From the NCBI GenBank assembly GCA_031761405.1, contig JASEVX010000001.1:49213102-49277101 (forward strand): a DNA stretch of 64,000 nt, read 5' to 3'. Both the position numbers and the translations under genes were made by a program. The notes under the pieces were generated by a model. It was not told the DNA's origin, searched no databases, and was given only the letters and a program-made list of their open reading frames with translations. The stretch comes from Serripes groenlandicus (Eukaryota; Mollusca; Bivalvia; Cardiida; Cardiidae). Below are positions 33,629 to 43,001 of the stretch, piece after piece (position 1 is the stretch's first letter; each line of letters begins with the position of its first letter).

Positions 33629-33985
33629 TGACTGTGGGCTGTGTTCTCAGGGCATGCACATTGCATTTGTTAAAGAAATCAAAGTACTGAAAGAGTACTG
33701 CTAACGAATTATTTTGAAAATGTAATTAATAATTGCATGTGATCATGTTTTTTGTTTGTTTTAAACTTGCTTTAAAACTTAGTAGTTTTTTTAGCTCGAC
33801 TATTCGAAGAATATGAGAGCTATAACAGTCACTTGTGCGTCGGCGTTGGCGTTGCAACTTTGGTTAAATTTTGAAACTTCACTCACTTATTGGACATCAT
33901 CAAATGACCTTGCAGGACAAGTCCCATAACTCTGACTGTGGGCTGTGTTCTCAGGACATGCACATTGCATTTGTTTAAGAAAGAA
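33629..33985 (+). repeat. ~50-bp direct repeat bracketing a truncated insertion
   Basis: 'gactgtgggctgtgttctca' plus 'catgcacattgcatttgtt' occurs at 33629-33680 and again at 33935-33985 with one or two changes. The pair flanks about 255 bp that includes the truncated element below. Confidence 0.8.
33788..33930 (-). repeat. Truncated 3' end of the GCTCGACTATT-arm element
   Basis: TTTTTTAGCTCGACTATTCG then 'aagaatatgagagctata' and 'gcgtcggcgttggcgttgc' are the inverse of the 3' end seen at 36540-36574. The rest of the element is absent. Confidence 0.65.
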
Positions 33986-33987
33986 GA

Positions 33988-35145
33988 CAAGATAAAGTAG
34001 ATGTAACACATCAATGTTGCCGGAAATCCATACTGCAGTTATGCATAACACTTACATTATAGTAGATGAAAAAAACACTTATCAACTAAAGGGCATATTG
34101 GAACATCAGGGGTGGGGTCAAGTGAAAATGTATCATAACTTGCATTTTTTTTGTCAACGAAGTGAATGTCCTTCACAGAATTTCATTGTTTATGATCAAT
34201 CTCCATTCTAAGGTAGGTTGGCCCATTGACATATAAACATATATATACATGTTTATATGTCTCTGGTTGACCATATACACAGCCAACTAATTATTGATCA
34301 TAAACAGGAAATGAGTAATCTTCCCAATCATTAGTCTACTCATGTTTTAAAATTATATAATGATGAGCGCCCTAAATGTGTCATTGAAGCATAACAATAT
34401 GCATATCGCAAGTAAAATGCGTGTAGGGAATTTAATAACACATTTAAATTTGTCAAGGACGAAATAAGACCCGATTTGATTCTTAGTAATCTTTGCATAA
34501 TTGTCGTTTTTTACACTCTCTTTATAGGCAGAGAGTGTTCATTCAAAGTAATTTTTATATTAAAACCAGTCTTATCTCAGTTTGTTCTTTTCGTCATTTG
34601 TTTCGAACCAAATAAATATTTTAAATCACCTATAATTAACTATTTGTAAGTGAGTGTAAAGAACCGCTCTCTGCAAAGGAGATTTATCTACACATTCCGT
34701 ATTCGGTAGTCACTTGATCAACATATTTAGCTTCGAAACAGTTCCTATTTTAGATATTCATGGATTAACATTATTAAATGAATTCTACATAAATCAAGAC
34801 ATCTCTTTGAACATGAAAATAACATTCAGTAAGTTAATATTGCTACTAAAAGGAGAATTCGACGTGATTTTTATCTCGATATTGACACATAACAGTCTGC
34901 AGCAAGTCTAGCAGGGACTCTTTTGTCTTCGTAAATAAGACAAAAAAACACAATTGCGAGTCAAAATAAGGTAACTGCAAATACTTAAAACATCGGATTA
35001 TTTATTTCATTTTAGATGTGTCATAATCACAATTGTAATATGTTCAAGACATTTAAATTTGTTTTTTTCTAATAATAACTCTCCCCCATGTCATTTCCAA
35101 AAAGCTATTAAAAATAGAAGTCGCGGGCTTCTGCCCGGCGACTAA
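33988..35145 (+). mobile_element. Helitron-like non-autonomous element, copy 1
   Basis: About 1.15 kb that recurs inverted at 59694-61040 with high similarity. The shared right end is the GC-rich hairpin GTCGCGGGC-TTCT-GCCCGGCGAC immediately followed by CTAA and then T. A 3' hairpin before CTRR, inserted between A and T, is the Helitron signature. The left boundary is only where homology fades (near 'acaagat'). A clear 5' TC was not found. Inner words ACACTCTC..GAGAGTGT form a second hairpin. It has no Rep/helicase coding. Confidence 0.65.
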
Positions 35146-35239
35146 TAACAATAAGGACTGTACCTCATACATTATCTTTCTGAAGCACATAGTGCAGTTA
35201 CAATCCATCTTAACAGTTGATCAGCTAATATGTACACAT

Positions 35240-36097
35240 TTTATATGATCTTTTAAAATCCATTTGTGATAACTGGGGAGCCCAGGGCTATAATTTGAAC
35301 AATCTTGGTAGAGGTCGACTAGACGAAGCTAATATCAAATATCAAAGGCATGGGCCTTCTACTTTCAGACAAGAAGATTTTTAAAGCTTTTTCCCTATAC
35401 AAGTCTATTTTAAACCAGTGACCCTAAGGGAGGGGCCATTTTTGACCCCAGGGCTATAATTTAAACAATCTTGGTAAAGGTCCACTAGATGAAGCTACTT
35501 ACCAAATATCAAAAGCCTTAGCCTTCTACTTTTAGACAAGAAGATTTTTTTTCCCCTATACGAGTCTATTTTAAAAAAAAAGAGACACCAAGGGAGGGTC
35601 AATTTTGACCCCAGGGCTATAATTTGAACAATCTTGGTAGAGGTCCACTAGATGAAGCTCATACCAAATATCAAAGGCCTTGGCCTCCTACTTTTGGACA
35701 AGAAGATGTTTTAAAGTTTTTTCCCTATACAAGTCTTATGTAAAACAAGTGATCCCCTGGGAGGGGTCATTTTTACCCCCAGGGCTATAATTTTAACAAT
35801 CTTGGTAGAGGTCCACTAAATAATGCTACATACCAAATATAAAAAGGCATGGGCCTTGAGACTACTTTCAGACAAGAAGATTTTTTAAGTTTTGGTTAAT
35901 TTATCCTTTTGTTGTTGCCGTGGCAACCAAAGTTCTCAATGGAACTTAAGTCTTTGAACACTTTTGAAAGAGGGCCACCAAAGGAACATTCCTGTGAAGT
36001 TTGGTTGAAATTGGTCCTGTGGTTAAGCCGGAGATGATGTTTAAAGCTAAAAGTTAACGATGGACAAAAATTTATCAGAATAGCAAGAATCGATCTA
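35240..36097 (+). mobile_element. Tandem-cored repeat, about four ~165-bp units, ends damaged
   Basis: Units with 'ccagggctataattt', 'caatcttggtagaggtc' and 'ccctatacaagtcta' lead to the leader/trailer words of the 20975 family ('gaaagagggccaccaaagga'), then 'acgatggacaaaaa'. No 5' ACAAGA end is visible. The 3' hairpin is lost and the next element starts there. Confidence 0.6.
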
Positions 36098-36574
36098 ACA
36101 AGAGCTGTCGGGGGACAGTGCGCTCGACTATTTCTCCGCTTATTTAAGTTACTGAGATAATGGACTCGAACGTAGTTGCATGCAAAACATTAACCACAAT
36201 TTCTTAAAGAGTGATAATTTGCATTATAGAGTTATTTAACATAATAATATACATAGGTGTGATAGTTGGGTAGGGTTGTAGAAAGTGTCAATGCAACGCA
36301 TCAAGTAAATACTGAGATATGGACTCTTAATGTAGTTGCACGCAAAACTTTAACCAGAATTTCTTAGTAAAAAAAGGGCCATAACTTGCATAAATTGCAG
36401 GATCGAGTTATCTGACTTGATAATCTACATAGGTGTGATCGTTGGGTAGGCGTGTAGAAAGCTTCAATGCAATACATGTAGTATTTAGGTACTTGCATGT
36501 AAAACCTTAACCAAGGTGTGACGTAGACGCCGACGCCAGGGCGAGTAGTATAGCTCTCATATTCTTCGAAAAAT
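36098..36574 (+). mobile_element. ACAAGA-class element (GCTCGACTATT arms)
   Basis: ACAAGAGCTGTCGGGGGACAG, where CTGTC-GGGG-GACAG is the 5' hairpin, then GCGCTCGACTATT. Two ~140-bp internal units share 'catagg' and 'tgtgatcgttgggtagg'. The 3' part is 'agacgccgacgccagggcg', then 'tagctctcatattcttcg'. The final arm seen at 33788 is missing here. Confidence 0.7.
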
Positions 36575-37060
36575 GCAAGTGGGGAAATTGAATATTATTT
36601 GGGGACCGATGCACATTTTTCACGCCTTGCAGACCTTCCCTTTGTAACGGTTAAGAAACAAAAACGTTGCATTGACGACACTCCTCAATATGGTGCTCGT
36701 GGAAAAAGAATGCTTACCTCCACTCCACAGGGAAAGAAGTTACTTGACTGAATTCAAACAGGAAGCCCATGTAGGACCTGTATCGCTTTAATACCTTATT
36801 TCTTTGACTGGTTATAATGATAGCCGCCTGGTGAAATTGACTCAATCGTTAAGGGCAAATGTAACATATGAGAACATTTCTATAATTTGCAAAGATAGCA
36901 ATTTGCAAAGATAGCATATGTGTACAGTGGGCATAACTACATAAGCAATTTTGGTCCAGGGTTACAAATGAACACAATTATTTTGAAAATGCTAAAATGA
37001 AAGCAAAGTAATTTGTAATGTATTGCATTGTTGTATGTCTTGCCAAATGGGGAAACTGTC
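36575..37060. other. No feature seen
   Basis: Apart from a short repeat of 'atttgcaaagatagca' at 36888-36916, nothing stands out. Confidence 0.4.
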
Positions 37061-37064
37061 TTCT

Positions 37065-37067
37065 GAC

Positions 37068-37139
<72 letters not shown>

Positions 37140-37143
37140 AGGG

Positions 37144-37203
<60 letters not shown>

Positions 37204-37232
37204 GACAGAGAGAGGGGGAGGGGGGGGGGTGG
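37065..37232 (+). repeat. Compound (GA)n-(GACA)n-(G)n microsatellite
   Basis: About 30 GA dinucleotides, GGGAGA variants, about 14 GACA tetramers, then G-rich sequence. Reading frames across it are low-complexity artefacts. Confidence 0.95.
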
Positions 37233-37356
37233 TATTTCTTATTATATGCTTATTAGTTTTAATGTTGGATGTTGTCATTCTTAAGGTTAAACAATCTACA
37301 GTACATACATGTATATAAATACACATATTGATTTGGAAAATATGAAATTAATTGCT

Positions 37357-37757
37357 TAACCCCCTTTCCCAAATGCAGATACATTTTAATACGTTTCCAG
37401 CAGTTGCAGTACACTGTCAAACATTGTGAGAAAAAGAGAAATTGCTCAATGGAGTAATTTTCTGTTTTCCAACAATGTTTTCTTCTCTTTTCTATTATCT
37501 AACTTTCATTCATAGAGGCTCCCCACGTTATAACCCTTTCCCACCTGCAGAAGCATTTTGACGCACTAGCAGCAGACTACTTGTGAAAACATTGTGGCGA
37601 AAGGTGAGTTGCTTATGATGGCCACAATGTTTCAACTTTATTTAACAATTAAGCTTGGTTTTCAAAGTCGTCTCCTGCAGATTTGCTGTATGTGGGAAAG
37701 GGTTAAAGATATGTTCAATATTGTCTCCTGCAGATTCATTTTATTGTTGGAAACGGG
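37357..37757 (+). mobile_element. TTAA MITE split by another copy (outer)
   Basis: The left part (37357-37528, TTAACCCCCTTTCCC start) breaks off after 'cattcatagaggctcccc'. The right part resumes at 37703 with 'agatatgttcaatattgtct' and CTGCAGATTCATTTTATTG, ending in a weak 'ttggaaacgggg'. Confidence 0.7.
37529..37706 (+). mobile_element. TTAA MITE nested in a MITE (inner)
   Basis: TAACCCTTTCCCACCTGCAG to TATGTGGGAAAGGGTTAA. At 178 bp it has a shortened centre. The left flank is ATAA, the right TTAA. Confidence 0.75.
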
Positions 37758-38334
37758 GATTACATGGCTACTTTTCATGCGATTGTTTCAATATACATAT
37801 GCAGCTAGTTCAGTCATGAACAGCTTTCTGTATCATGAAATAGGGAAGTAACTTTTCCTTTCCACATTGTTTTCCTCTGGTTCACAAGCTTGCATTGGGA
37901 CACATGTCATATTCTACCTTCACTTCAACTTGGTTCTGTACAAGTTTCAAAAGTGAAATAGCTGGTCTAACAACAAACTCGACACAGATGTGGTTTCTCT
38001 GGTCATGTGATAACATATCAACGGGGCTTTCACTGAAATAGGGGTCAGATGCTGGGCAGTAAATGACTCCTGCAGAGGTGTGAGAATTGTTTACCGTTAC
38101 ATTTTCTTGGGGATTTTTGAAGATTCAGGCATAATGTCAGAGACTGAATAGAAAATAAGACAAGTCTGAGAATTTATTGCTTTCTTCAGAAAAACATAAG
38201 GCTTTTTCAAAAACCGCGTTCATGACATTGTATAACATTGTCAGAAAAAGGAAACATTAAAACATAACAAGAAATGTTTCAATCCAATATATTTTTATCA
38301 ACCAAGCCCAACCTGTCATTCAAAGTCTGTTCTT
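37758..38334. other. No feature seen
   Basis: No repeat or coding signal that I can support. Confidence 0.4.
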
Positions 38335-38752
38335 AGCTCTTTCCCTCAAGCATCAAATTTAACTTGTGGAAAATGACTGTAGATTTTAACCATAGAAAAG
38401 ACATCAAAACACAGAGGCAAAAGGATGAATTGCTAATGATGAGCATTGTTTTCCTTTTGTCACAGTTGTTTTCAAGTCATATGTTGCAGATACATCAACT
38501 GTTTTAACCCTTTCCCTCATATAGACGTTTTTGACGCCTCTGCAGCAGACGGCTTTTTGAAGCATAGTGACAAAAAAAGAAATTGTACAAAACGTGAAAT
38601 TTCTCCTTTTGCCACAATGTTTTCCACTTTTTGTCATAGGTTATCCATTCAATTAAAGAGATTTTCTATTTTTTGACAAAATATGTTCAAAGTCGTCTGC
38701 TGCAGAATTGTCGTATGAGGGAAAGGGTTAAAGACATGTGCTTGTGGGAAAG
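38335..38752 (-). mobile_element. TTAA MITE split by another copy (outer)
   Basis: Left part 'ctctttccctcaagcatcaa' to 'gttgcagatacatcaactg'. After the inner element the right end 'gcttgtgggaaagga' follows at 38737-38751. Confidence 0.6.
38504..38731 (+). mobile_element. TTAA MITE nested in a MITE (inner)
   Basis: TTAACCCTTTCCCTCATATA to TATGAGGGAAAGGGTTAA, with TTAA at both ends and near-consensus throughout. Confidence 0.85.
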
Positions 38753-38759
38753 GATAGGA

Positions 38760-39172
38760 TTAACCCTTTCACTCATATAGACGCTTTCTGAAACATCTGC
38801 AGCAGACAGCTTTTCTGAAAACATCGAGCAATTTCTCCTTTTGTCACCTGATGATGTTTTCAAATATTGTACTTTCATTTAACCCTTTCCCTCATACGAC
38901 AATTCTGCAGCAGACAACTTTGAACGTATTTTGTCAAAATATAGAAAAAATTCCATAAATGAATGGATAACCTATGACAAAAAGTGGAAAACATTGTGGC
39001 AAAAGGAGAAATTGCACGTTTTGTGCAATTTCTTCTTTTGTCACTATGTTTCAAAAAGCCGTCTGCTGCAGAGGCATCAGAAAGCGTCTATATGAGGGAA
39101 AGGGTTAAAGGGATTTCCTGTGCGTTTTCAAAGTTGTCTGCTGCTGATTTGTCATATGTGGGAGAGGGTTAA
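38760..39172 (+). mobile_element. TTAA MITE split by another copy (outer, clearest case)
   Basis: The left part (38760-38878) ends 'ttgtactttcatt'. The right part (39109-39172) is 'gggatttcctgtg', 'caaagttgtctgctgctg', and GTGGGAGAGGGTTAA. The uninterrupted copy at 63678 reads 'ttcatttaaaggggag' at this place, so the insertion site TTAA was already present in the family. Confidence 0.85.
38879..39108 (-). mobile_element. TTAA MITE nested in a MITE (inner)
   Basis: TTAACCCTTTCCCTCATACG to TATGAGGGAAAGGGTTAA, opposite orientation to its host copy, with TTAA duplicated on both sides. Central hairpin GAAATTGCACGTTTTGTGCA. Confidence 0.88.
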
Positions 39173-39549
39173 TGAATGAAGGATTATTATAGATCTTGTC
39201 TGGTAATATGGCTCCATTCTAATTAGCTCATTTAGACTCAGGTAAACAACTTTATAGTGTTTGTTAGGTTTAGTCATATCAGCATTTAATTTACCTTTTT
39301 TTTGTTTAATGATTTTTCTGCATTACCTTCACAATAAAATTGAACAAGAAATGACACAAATGCAACAGCAAGCAGCCAAATCCAAATTTTCTAAGTCTAT
39401 GAATTTTTTGAAGTTTATATGGCTAAGAATATCCAACAAAACACAAATTTGAACTTGATTTACATTTTGTCATAAAACACAACAACAAGATCGAGCGCCC
39501 CCAAGGGTCGTCTGTTGAAGTTGAAAAAGGGGTATTACTGAATAATTAT
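39173..39549. other. No gene; possible short element end
   Basis: 'acaacaagatcgagcgcccc' near 39480 resembles the ACAAGA start of the tandem-cored class, but no partner end was found. Confidence 0.3.
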
Positions 39550-39659
39550 TTAACCCTTTCCCTCATACGACAATTCTGCAGCAGATGACTTGAACGTAAT
39601 TTGTCAAAACATAGAAAATCTCCATAATTGAATGGATAACCTATGACAAAAATTAAAAT
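39550..39659 (-). mobile_element. TTAA MITE, right half missing
   Basis: TTAACCCTTTCCCTCATACG to 'cctatgacaaaaatt', cut off where the next element begins. The missing half is not found after that element, so a deletion accompanied or followed the insertion. Confidence 0.75.
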
Positions 39660-39661
39660 AA

Positions 39662-40919
39662 ACAAGATGTGTTTGTGAAACACTGATGCCCCCCAATGGC
39701 AACATCTAGGTCAAAGGTCAAGGTCGCAAGGTATACACATGTGAAATATGGTAGCATTACCTGTTATTGTTCAAAAGTAGTGGGGAAGGTTAAAAAAAAA
39801 ATTGAGAATGGCAACATCTAGGTCAAAGGTAAAGGTTGCAAGGTCAAAAATGTTGGTACTGACAGAAAGGTCATGTCACAAGGAATACACATGTGAAATA
39901 TGGTAGCCGTATCTGTTATGGTTCAAAAGTAATGGCCAAGGTTAAAGTTTTTTTCGAGAATGGCAACATCTAGGTCAAAGGTCAAGGTCGCAAGGTCAAA
40001 AATGTTGGTACTGACATGTGAAATATGGTAGCCATACCTGTTATGGTTCAAAAGTAATGGCCAAGGTTAAAGTTTTTTTCGAGAATGGCAACATCTAGGT
40101 CAAGGTCAAGGTCGCAAGGTACTGACAGAAAGGTCATGTCACAAGGAATACACATGTGAAATATGGTAGCCATACCTGTTATGGTTCAAAAGAAATGGCC
40201 AAGGTTAAAGTTTTTTTCGAGAATGGCAACATCTAGGTCAAGGTCAAGGTCGCAAGGTGAAAAATGTTGGTACTGACAGAAAGGTCATGTCACAAGGAAT
40301 ACACATGTGAAATATGGTAGCCGTATCTGTTATGGTTCAAAAGTAATGGCCAAGGTTAAAGTTTTTTTCGAGAATGGCAACATCTAGGTCAAAGGTCAAG
40401 GTCGCAAGGTCAAAAATGTTGGTACTGACAGAAAGGTCATGTCACAAGGAATATACATGTGAAATATGGTAGCCGTACCTGTTATGGTTCAAAAGAAATG
40501 GCCAAGGTTAAAGTTTTTTTTGAGTATGGCAACATCTAGGTCAAAGGTCAAGGTCGCAAGGTCAAAAATGTTGGTACTGACAGAAAGGTCATGTCACAAG
40601 GAATACACATGTGAAATATGGTAGCCGTATCTGTTATGGTTCAAAAGTAATGGCCAAGGTTAAAGTTTTTTTCGAGAATGGCAACCTCTAGGTCAAAGGT
40701 CAAGGTCGCAAGGTCAAAAATGTTGGTACTGACAGAAAGGTCATGTCACAAGGAATACACATGTGAAATATGGTAGCCGTACCTGTTATGGTTCAAAAGT
40801 AGTGGTCAAGGTTAAAGTTTTTTTTGTGCAGACAGACAGACAGACCAACAGACCAACCAACCAACAGACAGGCCAAAAACTATATGCCCACCGAATCGGA
40901 GATTCCGGGGGCATAAAAA
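39662..40919 (+). mobile_element. Tandem-cored element, about eight units (GATGCCCCC family)
   Basis: Same ends as 4944-5950: ACAAGATGTGTTTGTG and the ATGCCC-ACCGAATCGG..GGGCAT hairpin with an A tail. There are about eight core units, several with internal deletions that drop 'gacagaaaggtcatgtcac' or part of the AGGTCA run. A (GACA/CCAA)n tract precedes the 3' hairpin. Confidence 0.8.
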
Positions 40920-41096
40920 GTTACAAGTCTGTCTGAGAATTTTTATTTATTTACCTACCTACCTACCCACCCCTAATTGGCATGGGTCAGAAGCAGCAAA
41001 CAAACAATTTTTTAATTGTGGCCTGAATGAAAAAATCTTTATGCATGCAAAATATGGAGAAACTGCGAATCAACCAAATTTCAATAACAAGATGGC

Positions 41097-42466
41097 CCTA
41101 AATTGATCACCTGAGTGATTGTTAATTAGTAGCATATTAATATTTAACTGCAAATATCTGGGAAAATTTAATTGTTCATGTTTAATTGGGGTTTTACGCC
41201 GCTTTCAACATTATTTCAGTTATATCACGGCGACAGCTCACTTATTCATGATCCCTGGGTAAACAAACCAGTACTAGGCTAGAAAATGTGCCTTGCCCAA
41301 GGGCATTCCACCATGACAGGGAAAAATTTAATCAGGAGTGCAAATGAAAAAATTTAAATCAGGAGTGCAAATGAAACTGCAAAGAGTGGACACTGTTAAT
41401 GAAATAGCTTATCAGTAAAGGCTATTCATAATAAAGCATTAAATCTTTGCATAATTTAAAAGAAGACCATCAAAGGAACATTGGTTTGAAATTTGGTTGA
41501 TATCGACCGAATGGTTACGGAGGAGATGTCATTTGAAGCTAAAACTTCATTGACCCCTTTTCTGATGCCACATAGCAGCTATCTATTTTAACCAAATAAA
41601 TTATGTTAAGGAACATTTCTGCTAAATTATCTTGAAATCCGACATGAAATTTAATAAGACTGGAATTATAAAGTTTGTCAATACGCCCCTTTTTTGATGC
41701 CGCCTTACAAATCAATACGGCTTGGACATTTTTAGTAGATGGTCACTCAAGGAACTGATGATGATTTCTACCAATGTATATTGGAATCGGACAAGCGCAT
41801 TCTGGAGAAAGGATTTTAAAGATTGGGCATTTTTCTAACTTTTTGATGTAAGTCTTTAAACAATTTTGCAAAAAGGACCAACAAAGATACATTCATGAAG
41901 ATAAGCTGAAATTGATCCAGTGGAATGGTAGGAGTTGTCATTTTGTAGCTAAAAGTTAAATTTACCCCTTTTGTGATGATGCCTGGTGGCTATGATTTTG
42001 TTACCAATCATTATGGACTGAACAAATGAAGTAGAGGATCACTGAAGAAGAAATTTTTCTATGCAATTTTCTTAAAATCAAACAAGCATTTTCAATAATG
42101 GAATTTGTAATTTTTTTTAGAGGGTCAGGTCACCCAAGGATCATTTTTACCAAATTAAATTGGAATCGGACAGGCCGATTCTGAAAATAAGAAGTTTAAA
42201 GTTTGGTCCTTTTCCCCCCTTTCTAATGCAGCAGCAACTAAATTTCTCCTTAAATTAAAATCTTTGAACAACTTTGAAAGAGGACCATTAAATGAATTTC
42301 TCTGTGAAGTTATATTGAAATTGGTCCAGTGGTTTAGGAGAAGATTAGATTTTTGTTTAAAACTAAAAGTTAACAATGGACGACGCCGAACTCAAGACTT
42401 ACAGACGATGGACAGAGAGTAATTAGAATATATCACCTTGAGCCTTCGGCTCAGGTGATCGAAAAA
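41097..42466 (+). mobile_element. Tandem-cored family element with few core units, carrying a SINE
   Basis: ACAAGATGGCCCTAAATTG start, GATCACCTG arm, 3' TATCACCTTGAGCC..GGTGATCGAAAAA. It shares leader and trailer with the 20975 element but lacks its long array. A SINE-like insertion sits at 41173-41322. Confidence 0.75.
41173..41322 (-). mobile_element. SINE-like insertion with 10-bp target duplication
   Basis: AAAATTTAAT flanks it at 41163-41172 and 41323-41332. The body has 'aattggggttttacgccgct' and 'tatatcacggcgac', related to the elements at 43048 and 46917. The 20975 relative reads through this place uninterrupted ('gaaaatttgatcaggagt'). Confidence 0.8.
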
Positions 42467-42613
42467 GGCTAAGAATAATCAAACCTTACCTCAGCATGAG
42501 CATTGGATCTTAGCCTGTATCTTGTCATTTATACAACTCACCACTATCATTAAAATATCTGCAAGGAAAAAAATGGCAATGATGTAACTATTTTTATATC
42601 CTTAATTGACTTT

Positions 42614-42841
42614 ACCTTACTCCCATGATGCAGGCGCACTTTGATGCACCTGCAGCAGACAACTTTTGAAATATTATGGTAATAGCAGGAATTGTTTGTG
42701 AGCAATTTCCCATTTTGCCACAACATTTCCAACTGTTTTCAATATTTATACCTTCATTTCTTGAGATTTACCCTTTAATTACCTAGATGTTTGCAAATGT
42801 TAAGTCATCTGCTGTCAATTTGTTGTCTGTGGGAATTGGTA
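42614..42841 (+). mobile_element. TTAA MITE, degenerate
   Basis: 'cacctgcagcagacaacttt', 'cattttgccacaac', 'aagtcatctgctg' and 'gtctgtgggaattgg' mark a decayed copy. Both termini have lost TTAA. Confidence 0.6.
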
Positions 42842-43001
42842 AAAATATGACATGAAAGTTAAATTTTACAATTCTAGAAAGAGAAACAATTTTCATGATC
42901 CTTTGATGTGGTTTTGTTTATTTATTTTTTGTTCAGCAATAAAGAAAGTTGTACTATTGTCAAGCGAAAATGTGTCTTGTTGCATCTGCAGACGTGAATA
43001 A

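Noticed and set aside
34714..34911. 65-codon frame inside the Helitron-like element
   Set aside because: The corresponding segment of copy 2 differs by changes that do not look constrained by codons, and no Rep or helicase motif is present.
36937..37326. 88-129-codon frames rich in Arg/Glu or Ser/Leu
   Set aside because: They read through a (GA)n/(GACA)n microsatellite.
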